NCBI GenBank assembly: GCA_032768795.1
Contig: CP136495.1
Location: 374,501 to 438,500, forward strand
Direction: 5' to 3'
Length of the DNA stretch: 64,000 nucleotides
Source: Tremella fuciformis
Lineage: Eukaryota > Basidiomycota > Tremellomycetes > Tremellales > Tremellaceae
The stretch's first letter is position 1. The number at the start of each line of letters is the position of its first letter. A program made the translations under genes and the position numbers. Shown here in pieces: positions 31,881-43,142 of the stretch. Below the pieces are notes generated by a model that was given only the letters and a program-made list of their open reading frames with translations, searched no databases and was not told the origin of the DNA.

Positions 31881-33203
31881 TCACGGCTTCCATGCGGGCG
31901 TATGATGCCTCTTTCCATGGAATTGACGGGCATGAGGCGTCGGTATTCTGGATTCACCTGTACATGAGCTTATGTGAATCTTACTTGACTGCCTAGACTT
32001 ACGTGAAGCGCTTGCCTCTTCGGCCGTTGAATCCTCTCTCATGGTTCCTTTACCTTTACGCCGCACCGCCGACGGTGTGCGACGCTCCACACCCAACGAT
32101 TCGAAAGCTTCTGTCGTCTGTGCGAGACGTGTGGCTAGGCATAGGTCACTGGTCGGCGAGCGGTTTGAGGACAACAGGTTTTCGCGCTGTTCACTCTGGC
32201 TCCCTGTCTTTCCGGTCGAGCCTTCTGCTTCGGTTTCTGCTTCATCGCTGCTGCGCGACAAATCTTGGGTTCGGCTACCATCGAAAGAGGAATCGGCCAC
32301 CAACTTTTTCTTGCCATTCCGCTTCTTCTTCCGCTTCTTCTTCTCTTTACCCCCACTCTTGACCTCTTCTGTTGGATTCTCCAGACTCTCTCGTACAGTC
32401 TGTATGCGACCAGGTACATTCAACAAGGGCATGGTGCAATTATTGCAGGTTGTAAACGCTTTAGCCCGTTGAGCTGTGGTCAAACCAATTATCTCGACAA
32501 GAGGTCCTTGAGAGCCTCTTGAAGAGCCAGAATTACCGTTGCCCGCTAACGCCCTGTAATATGACTCGGCGAGCCTTTCAGCAATCGTGTCCTGAAACCG
32601 CACGCGCGCCGCATAACGCTCATCGGTGTCTGCTTCTCCGCTCAACAGGGCTCTCTCTGACTCAGTGAGGGTCTTCCAATGCTCGTTCATCAGAAACGAG
32701 CGTTCGGCCTCCACTTCCTTCTTCCAAATGTCGCTCTTGATTCGCTTCTTGTTTACGACAAGACCAAGTTTGCCTTGGCAGTGTCTTGTCTCGTCAACTT
32801 CGCTCTTTGTGGGGAAGAACATTGCGTCTGGGAAAAGTTCAGTCGGGCAGACAGGACCTGCCGGCCAGTACTCTATCACGCGCGCAGAGATGCCCAATGT
32901 ACTGGGGCCATCTGAGTACGGCCCTTGGATGTCATAAAGAACCGGAGTATCGAATGTTCGATTGCTGGTACCAGGAACGTGAGCACTGCACGATGTCATG
33001 TTGGGCAAAAACAAGAAGACAGGCCGGTGAGGCTTGCTTCTGGAGGCATCGGCGTCAAGTACACGCTCGAGACCAAGAAGGGTGAAAGGAGTTTAAAGCG
33101 CTTGCAAACCGCCACCCAGTGTTCCGACTGTATTTCACATCAAAGCACTTACCCTTGACGGAGCTGATCTTCGCACGGGTTTTGGCTTTGTGGAATTGGG
33201 CAT
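31881..33203 (-). CDS. Group A paralogue A4 inside the B array, function unknown
   Basis: The likely first exon is 33203-33153 (MPNSTKPKP...), ending at a strong GTAAGT donor. The acceptor is unresolved; the main exon is open from about 33070 and has its own ATG at 32999. A second intron (32002-31958, 45 bases) precedes the last exon. GPYSDGPSTLG, MFFPTKSEV and the helical RVRFQDTIAERLAESYY match the order of motifs in A1 (10036-11985). VEIIGLTTAQRAKAF corresponds to the terminal FVxV motif. A polylysine block (KEKKKRKKKRNGKKK) suggests nuclear location. It runs opposite to the B genes on either side. Function unknown. Confidence 0.6.
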
Positions 33204-33571
33204 GACTAGTGCTTGAGAACCACCAAATTTGATGTCGTCACAGCAGCGGCGGGGGCGTCTTTTGCAAAAAGATCCATTGCAGAAGGTGATCTCCTTCTGA
33301 AAGCGGCTCCGATCAGACCAATCCTTCGCCGGATCCTGCATAGTGAGGAGACCAGCGGGTCCGCCCGGATCTGCACAGCCCACATATTTCGAATTGCTCG
33401 GTGGCCTGAATGCTTTGACGCCAGTGCTCCTTGACCCAACAAAAGGACCAGTCATCCCCCTTTCTCCGAGTGGCGAACTCTTGTTTGCGACGCAGGTATA
33501 ATACACTGCAGTAACAGTTCAGTTCGCGTTCGAGTTCTCCATCATTCCTTCTCATAGTGACTTCTGCCAAA
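33204..33571. other. Divergent promoter region between A4 and B5
   Basis: Holds a TATA-like box at 33497-33503 that serves B5. No coding sequence supported. Confidence 0.45.
33497..33503 (+). promoter_or_regulatory. TATA-like box of gene B5
   Basis: TATAATA, 75 bases before the ATG at 33572. Confidence 0.45.
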
Positions 33572-34220
33572 ATGAGCATGTTCCAGGAGACGGTAAAGAG
33601 CCTTTGCCAGGCGGAAGAAGTACCAGGCTGGGGAGAATACGGCTTGACAAAAGGACACTCGAAGCAGATGGATAGTGTATTCAAATCCAAGACCGGGCTC
33701 GACGTATGCCAACAACACGTGGGATAGTCTGCTATGATGTTACCGGAACTGGCTGATACTATGGCAGGGCGTTAACCAGAAAGTCATCGCGTATTTCAGA
33801 GCTGAATTCGTGAAAGACGGTGACGAGGAAATGAAAAAGGTTTTCGACGATCTGCACCTCCGAAGCCGGACCTTCCACAAGCAAAAGAGGATGACCCTAG
33901 GGGAGTTGATGTTGAACCACTCTGCTGACTCCTCCCGTATCAGTCCCGAGTTTCTGTCTGGACACTCGAGTAACAGCTCACGCTCTCGTTCTCGGCCAAC
34001 ACTAAAATTGCTCCAGCCAAAGCCGCCGAATACAGGAAGCACGCCCATTGATGCTCAAGCGCGCATCTCGTTTCCTGAGCACGACGTGGCCTCTCGAACG
34101 AATCTCATTACGGATTTCAAGGCGCCAATTGACGAAGAGATTGACGAAGCAATTGCCGACTGGCTCCAAATCAGCAAGAAGAACAGAACTGAGCAGAATG
34201 CCGAAATTGGGGAGCGGTAG
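33572..34220 (+). CDS. Group B paralogue B5, function unknown
   Basis: Exon 1 (33572-33718) encodes only 49 residues but is a good match to the group: EEVPGWGEYGLTKGHSKQMD and SKTGLDVCQQH. The intron 33719-33767 (GTGGGA...GGCAG) is phase 0 after His. Exon 2 starts GVNQKVIAYFRAEFVKDGDE and MKKVFDDL, continuing the domain. A Ser/Arg/Pro-rich linker and an acidic helical C-terminus (EEIDEAIADWLQISKKN) follow. At about 200 residues it is the shortest intact member. Function unknown. Confidence 0.65.
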
Positions 34221-34561
34221 TCAGAACCATATTATGTTCTCCTTCCTAGGGGCTCTGCGATGTGACTTCTGCCGCTGATAGCTGGGACCGGTCGCGAGCA
34301 GCGCGAGTATAGTTACGTGTCTGCACCTTGTGCCGAGTGCGCCCTTGTCTACTCTGTAGCGGTAGGAGCTCATGCATGTTGTGCCGTACCTGCACACCGC
34401 TTCCCACTGCCTACGAATCCACCTGTTGGCCCTTTGCCCAGATTCTCAAAGGTTCGGGGAGAAGAAAGGATTGGCCTCCAGCAAACGGTCTCACAAGTAT
34501 CGTCTGTCTCGCTTGTCATCCGCCGACAGCACACCGAGCACACAGTGTAACAGTTTCTCCG
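34221..34561. other. Region upstream of B6
   Basis: Possibly an N-terminal extension of B6: the same frame has an ATG at 34376 and encodes CRTC and CLAC pairs. Otherwise intergenic. Confidence 0.3.
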
Positions 34562-35363
34562 ATGCCTCGATCCAGATACCTGCTCAGCTCGTGTAGCTGT
34601 GACGTCTTTACGGACTCAACCTGGACGACTAGAACTAGGCGACCCGAATCCCCTGAGACACTGCCCGATCTCACTGTAACACAACCCAAACCTGCTGAGT
34701 CACACACTGAACGACATCATTGGGGAGGTATCAATAAAGGACTCAAAGAAGTTACGGGGGTCTCTGTTTGCAGGTATCATGTTGGTCCCCCTCCACGCGG
34801 CAGCGAGCTGCTCACATCGTCGCTGACCGCCCCAGTTCGTCCGCGACTACGCGCTGAAACATTACGTCCGCCATTTCTCGGAAAACGGCGAGGTCGTCAA
34901 GGCCAACTGCTTCATCCGCATTTGGCTGGATCGTCATGGCACGGCAGACCTGGCCAACGCTAAGACCGACGGCCGACTCGTATATTCCCTGCCAGAGTCC
35001 GACCGGAAATTCCTGGAAAATTGCTTGAGCTTGATGAAGAAGCCCGAAGTGTGCAGCGGTGATGGCGCGATTCGCCCTCAGGCAGACCAGCCTCTCAGTC
35101 AGCTGACAGGACTATCCTCTGTACCCCTTGTGGACAAATTAACCGGTACTGCTGTCACGGGGCTACCACAGGATGCTCAGAGTGACTCAACAAGCAAGCC
35201 GGTCCCGAAGTCCCGCCGGAGCAGTGCAGCTAGCGCCTCCTCAGCGACTTCCAGCCATCTCAGAAGGGGCTCTGTATTCTCCGGGCGTGGATCCTCCGCA
35301 GTCGCGAAGTCTCCGTCACACTCGCGGCGAAAGGCGAAGCGTCCGACTGACGGATCTTTGTAG
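34562..35363 (+). CDS. Group B paralogue B6, function unknown
   Basis: Exon 1 ends at 34780 with HHWGGINKGLKEVTGVSVCR and YH. The phase-0 intron is 34781-34835 (GTTGGT...CCCAG). Exon 2 starts FVRDYALKHYVRHFSENGEV and KANCFIRIWL. A Ser/Thr-rich region and a basic Ser/Arg tail ending near KAKRPTDGSL follow. The start is uncertain: ATG at 34562 gives a 73-residue exon 1, while the in-frame ATG at 34376 would add two CxxC pairs. Last gene of the B array before the second conserved island. Confidence 0.55.
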
Positions 35364-35770
35364 CATCGCCCTTTCCCGATGGTCCGTGCGCGGATGCCGA
35401 CCACAAATGGCCGAGGACTGATGCCCTCTGCTTGACTTTCCCCCATGGAACATGCATACCCATGACTTCATCCACGGTCAGCCGCTGAGCCTTCGTCAAG
35501 CAATAGGGGACGGGCAAAAAGACATGTCGTAGAACTCTCCAGCAAGACCCGTCCCACTCTTCCTTTGACCCGTGCGTCCTTTCACCCCAAAGCCCCGCGC
35601 ATTCCTGTCATCTCCGACCTCTGACGCGTCAGGACCCAGCAGGTCGCTTGTACACGTCTGTACATGTATATCATACGCTGCAAGCGTGCGTGCGGACCGG
35701 TCATCCAATCAGTGAAGCCCTCTTCCTATAACCTACTTGCCATACAACGCCGCTCACCAATCAGCCAATC
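35364..35770. other. Intergenic between B6 and the MBL-fold gene
   Basis: Boundary of the second conserved island; nothing else seen. Confidence 0.4.
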
Positions 35771-37428
35771 ATGGGACCAGCCATCGTGAACCCCGTGCGG
35801 AAGATGGTCGGCCCGCCAGCCAAGATCTTTGACGAGTACGAGCGCCTGAGTGACGCAGTCAAGGCGAGTCTTCCCACCTCGCTCCACTCCAGGAGCCGAC
35901 GAACTGACAGCAGATCTCGCCGCACGTCACGCGTCTGCTGGGCCAGAACCCAGGCGCGCTCACGATGCAGGGCACCAACTCGTACCTCCTGCAGCCGCCG
36001 TCCAACGCGCTGGCCCCGCTCATCCTGATCGACACCTCGTCGCCGCACACTGCGCAGCAGTACGTCGACATGTTCCTCACGCACCTGTACCACCTGGGGC
36101 TCGAGAGCGGTATGCGCGAGGTGCACTTCGAGTCGCACTATGCGGCCGGGTCGCTGAAAAACTTCCCGCCCGAGAAACAAACCGAGCTCAAGGCCAAGAT
36201 GATCGCCGACCGACTGGAAGACCCGCGCTATGCCCCCCTTGAGCTGGTCGAGTACGGCCCGGGCTCCGGCTGGGTGCGCAACTGTACGACCGAGCGCCGG
36301 CTGCCTGCCATTGAGCACATCATACTCACTCATCGACACCTGGACCATGTGGGCGCCCTGCCCCTGCTGCTGAAGACGCTCAAGGAGCTCGGCCTGCCCC
36401 CGCCTAAACTGTGGAAGTACCCCTCGCCCGACGAGGCCAAGCTGGCTGCCAGCCCTCACGCCAGCGATAGGTCCACCAGCGACGCAGCCTTATGGGAGAA
36501 CCTGCCTAATGGGACGTACACCCGCTTTGCGCCCCTGCAGCCGTTTCACCCCATCATGCCCGGCCTGATGATCTCCATCATCGACCCCAGCTACCGCTAC
36601 CTGCTCAAACACGACAAGGACGGCACACCGCTGTGGGACAAGGTGCCCGAGGTGGCGCGCGTCAGCGTCAAGTGCATGCGCACTCCGGGCGTCACCGGCG
36701 ACAGCGTCAGCCTCATCTTGCAAGAAGGGGACCGCGGCTTGTTCTGCGGTGACATCTGTATGGGCAACAAGGGCCATACGGTCGTAGGCGACATGGCGGC
36801 TTGTAAGCTCACCCGACGGTCGACGGGGTATGGCTGACAGGGAACAGACCTCACCTCGCTCAAGGTGCTCATTGCACTCAAGCCGAACGCTCTGTACCCG
36901 GGGCACGGCAACCACGTCATCACCGTCGACGCGACCAAACACGCCCTCGAGCAGGCTCTGGAGTACCACACCACCAAGCTCGAGCGGCTGGACATCATGA
37001 TGCAGGACATCGGCCGAGGCCACCTGCCCGCGCTCATGCACGCCCTCGACGTCCAGCTCGAAGATGAGAAGCGCGAGAAAGACACCTACGAGGAGGAGTT
37101 CATGACTGGCCGGGCTGCGAGGAAGGTCAAGCCGGACAAGCGCACCGACGAGGAGAAGGAAAAGGACAAGGAGGAGTATCTCAAGAAGTGGGAGGTGGAC
37201 GGGTCGGTCCCGAAGGCCGTCAGTCTAGAGGTGCTCACGCGTTTGGTTGAGCGTACTGGAAGCGACCAGCGCGTCTGGCTGTTCAAGCAGACTGTCGAGG
37301 CGTACCTCAAGAAGATGGAGAAGGAGGGGAAAGTGCGCCGCACTCAGGCCAAGCTGCCCAAGATGGAAGGTCGGTCCGTGCGCGAAGCTGAAGAGGTCGA
37401 CGCGTGGGAGTGGGTGTTCGCCGAGTGA
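35771..37428 (+). CDS. Metallo-beta-lactamase-fold hydrolase, LACTB2-like
   Basis: LACTB2 proteins are mitochondrial single-strand endoribonucleases. Exons are 35771-35863, 35914-36802 and 36848-37428. The first intron has a GC donor (AAG|GCGAGT). The domain begins GALTMQGTNSYLL. The first metal motif is THRHLDHVGALP (HxHxDH). The usual TPGH motif reads RTPGVTGDS, so a metal-ligand His is replaced by Val. Asp in LFCGD and His in LYPGHGNH are kept. The C-terminal extension is Lys/Glu-rich and helical and ends with a winged-helix-like stretch (SLEVLTRLVERTG). The His loss may alter activity. Confidence 0.8.
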
Positions 37429-37609
37429 ACGCCCACCCGCGTCTTGTAGCTGGCACAACCTGTCATGACTCAGTATGCACGTCTTGATACCCGTGATGCG
37501 TGGATCATCAGTAGTCAGTCTGCCACGTACCTATGCAATGCATATTGAGCGATGTATCTACCCAACTACCGTTTGTAAAGACACTTCAGAATCTATCCGT
37601 CTCATAACA

Positions 37610-40600
37610 TCATCTCGTCTGTAACAAGAAACCCCTGTTCTCTCTCACACAGTAGAGCCACAACCACCCATTGCCTCCGCCTCCCCCTGACGACGCGCTC
37701 AGAGTCGCCTTTTTGCTCTCAGCGATCGTCTCCCGAACTGCCATGACGACAGCCTGCATGTACTCTTTGTCGTGCTTGACCGTCATGGTAGCCAAGAAAG
37801 GCCGTACGGCCTCTTCGTCGTGGACCCAAGCGGTATCGACTGTCATCTGCGACAAGACGCTCGGCAGCATGTCGACAGCGATGAGCGGTAGGGAAGAGCC
37901 GGTCGAAGCAGCAAATTCGGCAGCCTTGTCGTAATAGACCGACTTGGTGACATGACGATGCTTGCGCACTGGACGGGTCTTGTCCCGCCTAGAGGAGCTC
38001 TGCGGCTCGGGAGGAAGGACGAGCTTGATTTCTGGTCCAGTTCCCGCTCGAGGCTCAGTTACTGCGAGCGCCGCGGCCTGCGCAGATGGTATGGACCCTT
38101 CCGCTGAGGCATACGTAGCATCGACTCGTCGTTGCTCGGCGATGGCTTGTCGAAGGAAATTGCACAATTCGTTTCGGGGCACTACGCAGTCAGTCTCACG
38201 ACTTCTCGAACCTCATCGTACTTACCTTCCTCCTCAGACCGCTTCAAGACATTGCGGACCTTGACAAAGGGTCGATTCGCCCTCGGAAGTACCAGGAACA
38301 GCGTATTCTGGTCAACGCACTCAGCCAGAACCTCCTCGACAGATCGGTCATCGTCATATTGCAGATCGGCCCGAATGCCTGCACGCCAAAGCTCGCCAAT
38401 GACGCTCAGCCGCTGAGGCAGATCGACCTGCGCGGTGGCCGCCACATAGACATCGCACCGAGCCGGCGACCAGAAACCGAAAGACCTCTCATCTTCATTC
38501 TCCTTCGTCATCAACTTGGTCGACAAGCTACTTTCATATCGCCGGACCATGATGGCGAGCTGGTCGACCGCGACGGACATGCCCACGCCAAAGACTTGCC
38601 GAGATTGGGTCTGCGAGAAATGCTCGAGGAGCGAGTCATATCGTCCGCCGAATGCAATGACATCCCCTTGTCTACCCCGACGGACACACTCGAACATGAA
38701 TCCGCCGCGGAAAAAGTCGGCATGGCGAGAGAGGGCAGGCCGGAATAGCACCTTGCGACTCACGCCGAAAGCGCGGGCGAGAGTGAGGATCTCGTTCATC
38801 TCCTTCAGGGCATTGACGACTTTGGGCCGGTTGGACGAGAGGTGGAATATGCTCTCGAGCTTGATGCGGACGGTGTCAAAGTCATCGGTGAGGCAGCACT
38901 GGTCGAGCTCGTCGACCAGCTGTTTGCTGAGGCCAAGGTTGTTCAGTGTTGCTCGGACCAGCGTATGCGAGGCGGAAGGCGGCAGATCTCGCAGTGCTCG
39001 CTGGACAGCCGCTCGCCGCTTGAGGGGAACTATCGATAGGATGACGGACAATATCGACTCGTGATTGACGTGAAACTCATACTCCATGAGTGTGGCGCCT
39101 CTCACTCCTCGGAACTCCGAGATGAGCTTGTCGACCACTTCGAGCAGCTCTGCATCGGCAGCAGCAGACCGCAACGGAGAGATGATGTCAAAGCTGATAT
39201 CGCCCGACTCGATGGGCTGACCTTCCATCGTCGGATGGTTCGCATACCGATGACCTATATGGTACCGCTTGATACGCTCGATTTGTCTCCTCGTGACTGA
39301 ACGTGCCATATGGAGGATATCCGAGAAGGGCAGCAACACTACCTTGCCCTTGACGTCGAGCACCCGAACCGGCCTGAGGTCTGGGAACGCCTTGAGCAAT
39401 GACGTTTCCGGCATCAAAAGGGGCAAGTTGGTGTCGACGGCCCCATGCCGCTGGAAGAGGTCTTCCAGTCGCTTGATGACAACAGACAGCCAAACTTGGA
39501 GCGAATCATCCGCTTCACGATCGTAGGTGTAATCGTCTGGGCGATCATCGTACGACATGGTGTACGCATGCGCGTCCGGGTCGAATATGGCATCCAACAG
39601 CGCCTGGTGATGTCGCGAGGCGGGATTCGTAAGCTCTGCCTGATCAGCTATGGGACGGGCTGGCAGCAGTGTTCAACTGACCATTAATTGCACGCTCATA
39701 GAATATCTCGTCCTTCTCTTGGCTTGGTACGAGAGGGCTAAGGAGCATGTGCTTCGCATCGGGACGTTTTGAGGGATCGTGCCGGAGCAACATCGAAATG
39801 ATCTCTTTCTGCTCCGGTTTGAAATTGGGACCCCATCCTTCCGGAAAAGTGACGGATGGCTGGCGCAGTGCGGACAGGATCTGTATACGCTCCATGCCCG
39901 TCTTAAAGGGGTAGCACATCTCAAAGAAGATGATACCGAGGGAATACATGTCCACCTGGATGTCAGCTTCTGATGTAAGACGGATCGCGCAATTCGTGCA
40001 TGACTCACCTTCGTATCGTATGAGCGCGACGCCGCCACCTCGGGCGCAATGTACAGACTCGTTCCAATACCCGAAGTCCTTTCAGAGGGGTTGAGACTCG
40101 TATGCTGCTCGGTCGCCGGATGTGCCTCGATGGCGGTGATTCCGGTGGTGGCAAGTCCAAAGTCCGACACTTTGGCATTGCCGTGAGCATCAAGGAGGAT
40201 ATTGGCCGGCTTCAGGTCCCGATGGACTACAGACTTCTCGTGTGAGAGATAAGCGAGCGCCTGCAAGATCTGCCCGAATATGCGCCAGGCGTCATCATCA
40301 CCGAGACCGGAAGCAATAGCTTCTCGAAGCGTTTGCTGAGCATCAGCTCTGTCCACCGCTTGACAAGCTGGACAAACGTTTTCCACGAATTCCATTTGGA
40401 TGTAAAGAATCCGCCGCGGATGACCTTCCTCGGTTGTCGCATCAGAGACGGAGACACTGGGCTTGACCACGCTTCGTCCTCTCTCGACAGGTTGCGACGC
40501 GTCGACCGTCTCTGCCGAACTCGTATCACTACTTGCATCCGAATCCTCCTCATCCGAATCTTCTTCGTCCGAGTCGGCAAAGCGGATACGAGGAAACGAT

Positions 40601-42984
40601 GTGCTGCGGGAAGTGTCGCGTTTCCAGAGAGAAGGATCGTCAAACTTGGGCGGAGCAAAAGGATCGGAATCTTCGGGACTGGGTGTTTGGGGAGTGCTGA
40701 CGCTGCTGCTGGACTCCACAGCTTCGGCAGGTACTGGAGGCGGCGCGACGTCTTCGAGCCAACACGAGAAATAGCGGACGATGTTAACGTGGTTGAGGCC
40801 AGACAACGTGTTGACTTCTCGCAGGACTCGCACTTCATTGTCTTCTGGTCGAAGCCGGACTTTCTTGATTGCATATGCTCGACCATCTTGCAGGTGCCGC
40901 GCTTTGACCACCTCGCCAAAACCACCCTTCCCAAGAAATTCGACTTCCTCAAATTCTTTACGATAGCGTGCAAGGGTGTTGGTGCCGCCAAATGGACCGT
41001 CGAGCATGTGAGGGGGTAGAGCATGAGCGAGTGGGCTGGCGAGCGGGGCGAATTGCACGGAAGATGAAAGGGAGTGACTGTGATCTGTGTCTCAGCTCAA
41101 GAGCGCAGAAGCAGGATTATTGACGGACTTGAGTGTCTCGTCACGGTTCTGGTGATCTCTGCCCCGCTGCGTAGCATCTGCAAGGCCTCCGTGGCAGGAA
41201 GACGTTTCTTGTGATTCGGCTCAAGCAAGCCATTGAGAACGGCAGCCAGCGCGTCCGAGCCCATTTCTGCCATATCAGCTCAGGAAGCTTGACATGAAGC
41301 CATGGCAAAAAGGCTCACCCTGCTGAAGGAGTGTGACGGGCGTGTAAAACCTCCATACTACCTTCTGGCCCCAGATCATCTGAGCGAGTAGAACACCAGC
41401 ATACCACATATCCCGCTTGCTGGTGTAGGCATAAAGGTTTTCCGCTTCATCTGGGGACTTCCTATTGCATCAGCCTGTGCAGATCCATAGGTGGAGACAT
41501 ACCAAGCATCCGGCAGAGTTTCGGAGTGGTTCTTGAGGAAAGGATTTGAGCGGTGAAGGTCGAGCAAACGTCGGGCGTAGCTTGTTCCCGCAAGTTTGAC
41601 CATGTTGCCGTCTCCTGCGGAACATAGGTAGACGGCTTCGAGGTCAAGCACTGCGAATCAGCATTGAATCATGTGGACGATGTCATAAACTCACATCGTT
41701 GGCAGATGCCCTTCTCGTGCAGGTCTGCCAGACCTTGTAATATCTGTCCCATGTATTCCTGCCTTTCAGACGGAGAAATTGAGCTGTCCAGAGATACTCA
41801 CACTTGCCAAGGCCTCTCCAAGGCCTACATCACCAACCCAAGTCTTGAGCTTGACCGCATCACCCGGTTTCTCGAGAACGACCACCACCCTCTCCCATCC
41901 CTTAGGACTCTTCCCCCTCGTCAAGCCCAGTATACGCTGAACATGCCTGCTCGACACCTCCCGCAGACGCTGAATTTCGTTGACCACGCCGTCGACCTTC
42001 CGTCGCCCCTGGGCAGTCGAGTAGAATCCCGCGGCAAAGTCGATAACCTGGACTTCTACCGTAGGCAGAGAAGCCTTGACAAAGTCCGGGTTGACAGTGC
42101 CATCTTCGACCGGTTCGCCAGCATAGCTCGTCCACAGCTTCTCCTTCTTTCCGCCAAAGAGCATGAACGTCTTCCAGCTCCCGTCAAACCCGTCCACGGT
42201 GATCTCGTCATCGAGGGTGATCTCGCGTACTTCGAGCTCGCCGTCAGCGAGCGTGGCCACTGATGCAAGACGCTGCTGCTCCGCTTCGTCCATAAGGACC
42301 TGGCGGGTGCGCTCTTCTTTCCGCACGGCGTCGTATTGTATTTTCTCATTCAGCAGACGCGTCTGCTCAGCCGCACGAGCCAGCTGCTGTTCTTTCTCCA
42401 CCTGACTCCGGGCCGCGGCGTGCTACAGGTCAGTTCCTACTCCAAAGCTTAGCGTTCGCGCATGGTCTTGAGTCTCACCGCCTTCTTCTCCTCTTCCCTC
42501 CGAGCCATCTCTTCCATCAGAGTGGGAATATGGTCGGTCGATTTGGGCAGGGGCAGGTGGTTGTGCGTTATCCAGTCCTTGGCATAGTCCGCCAGGTCGA
42601 AGATCATCTGGCCCCCGACGCTCGCCTTGGCCTTGTCCTGCAGCAGCTTGAGGAGCGTGCGCGTGTGCGTGGCTGAGAGGAAGGTCGGGTCGACGAGAGA
42701 CAAGACAGGCGGCTGGTCGGGGTACATCTGGCGCGTCAGCCAGGGCTCTGATGGATATACAGAGCAGTAGTGGTCGGAGTGGGGTGGCTCGCCTTGGTGA
42801 AGCGCCCCCTCAGCCCCACGGAGACGCGCTCATCCTCGCCCCGCAGCGTCACCTCCCACCACCCCTCGTCGGTCTCTGTGCCCCATGCCGTGCGCTTTGG
42901 TGCAATGTCGTGCCAGTCGTCGGCGAAGATCGATCGGAGGATCTCGAGCTCCTCCTCCTGGACCGCCTGATTAGGCGACGGCAT
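37610..42984 (-). CDS. GCN2: eIF2-alpha kinase Gcn2
   Basis: It senses uncharged tRNA during amino acid starvation and phosphorylates eIF2-alpha. All expected domains are present in order across many short introns. They are an RWD domain (42984 to about 42450: ELEILRSIFADDWHDI); a charged linker and pseudokinase (42400-41100); the active kinase (about 41060-39690) with LGKGGFGEVV, AIKKVRL, HRDLKPANILL, DFGLATTG and GTSLYIAPE, split by an acidic insert; the HisRS-like domain (39600-38200; FGGRYDSLLEHFS, HVNHESIL); and a C-terminal ribosome/dimer domain to 37610. The last intron removes the false end after EGKYDEV. An overlapping upstream ORF precedes the start. It is convergent with the MBL gene and divergent from the HAD gene. 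Confidence 0.93.
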
Positions 42985-42991
42985 CGGACAT
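42971..42991 (-). promoter_or_regulatory. Six-codon upstream ORF overlapping the GCN2 start
   Basis: ATG at 42991 opens MSDAVA-stop (42991-42971), out of frame with, and covering, the GCN2 ATG at 42984. The upstream ATG has A at -3, while the GCN2 ATG has C at -3. If transcripts start above 42991, this would limit GCN2 translation. Confidence 0.5.
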
Positions 42992-43142
42992 GATTGCTGC
43001 TGGTATGTACATGAATAGTAGAGAGGAACATGAATTGGTGGGCGAGGTGAATGGGTGAGCCGGCGGCAGTGGAGGTGGTCCACCGGAGCTCCGACTACCA
43101 CCTCCTGGCTTGGTCCTTCGCTTTGCCTCTCTACCCTGCGAT

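Noticed and set aside
35761..36459. 232-codon minus-strand ORF
   Set aside because: Antisense shadow of the metallo-beta-lactamase gene, whose catalytic motifs are on the plus strand.
40227..41024. 265-codon minus-strand and 228-codon plus-strand ORFs
   Set aside because: Both are shadows of the GCN2 kinase exon in other frames.
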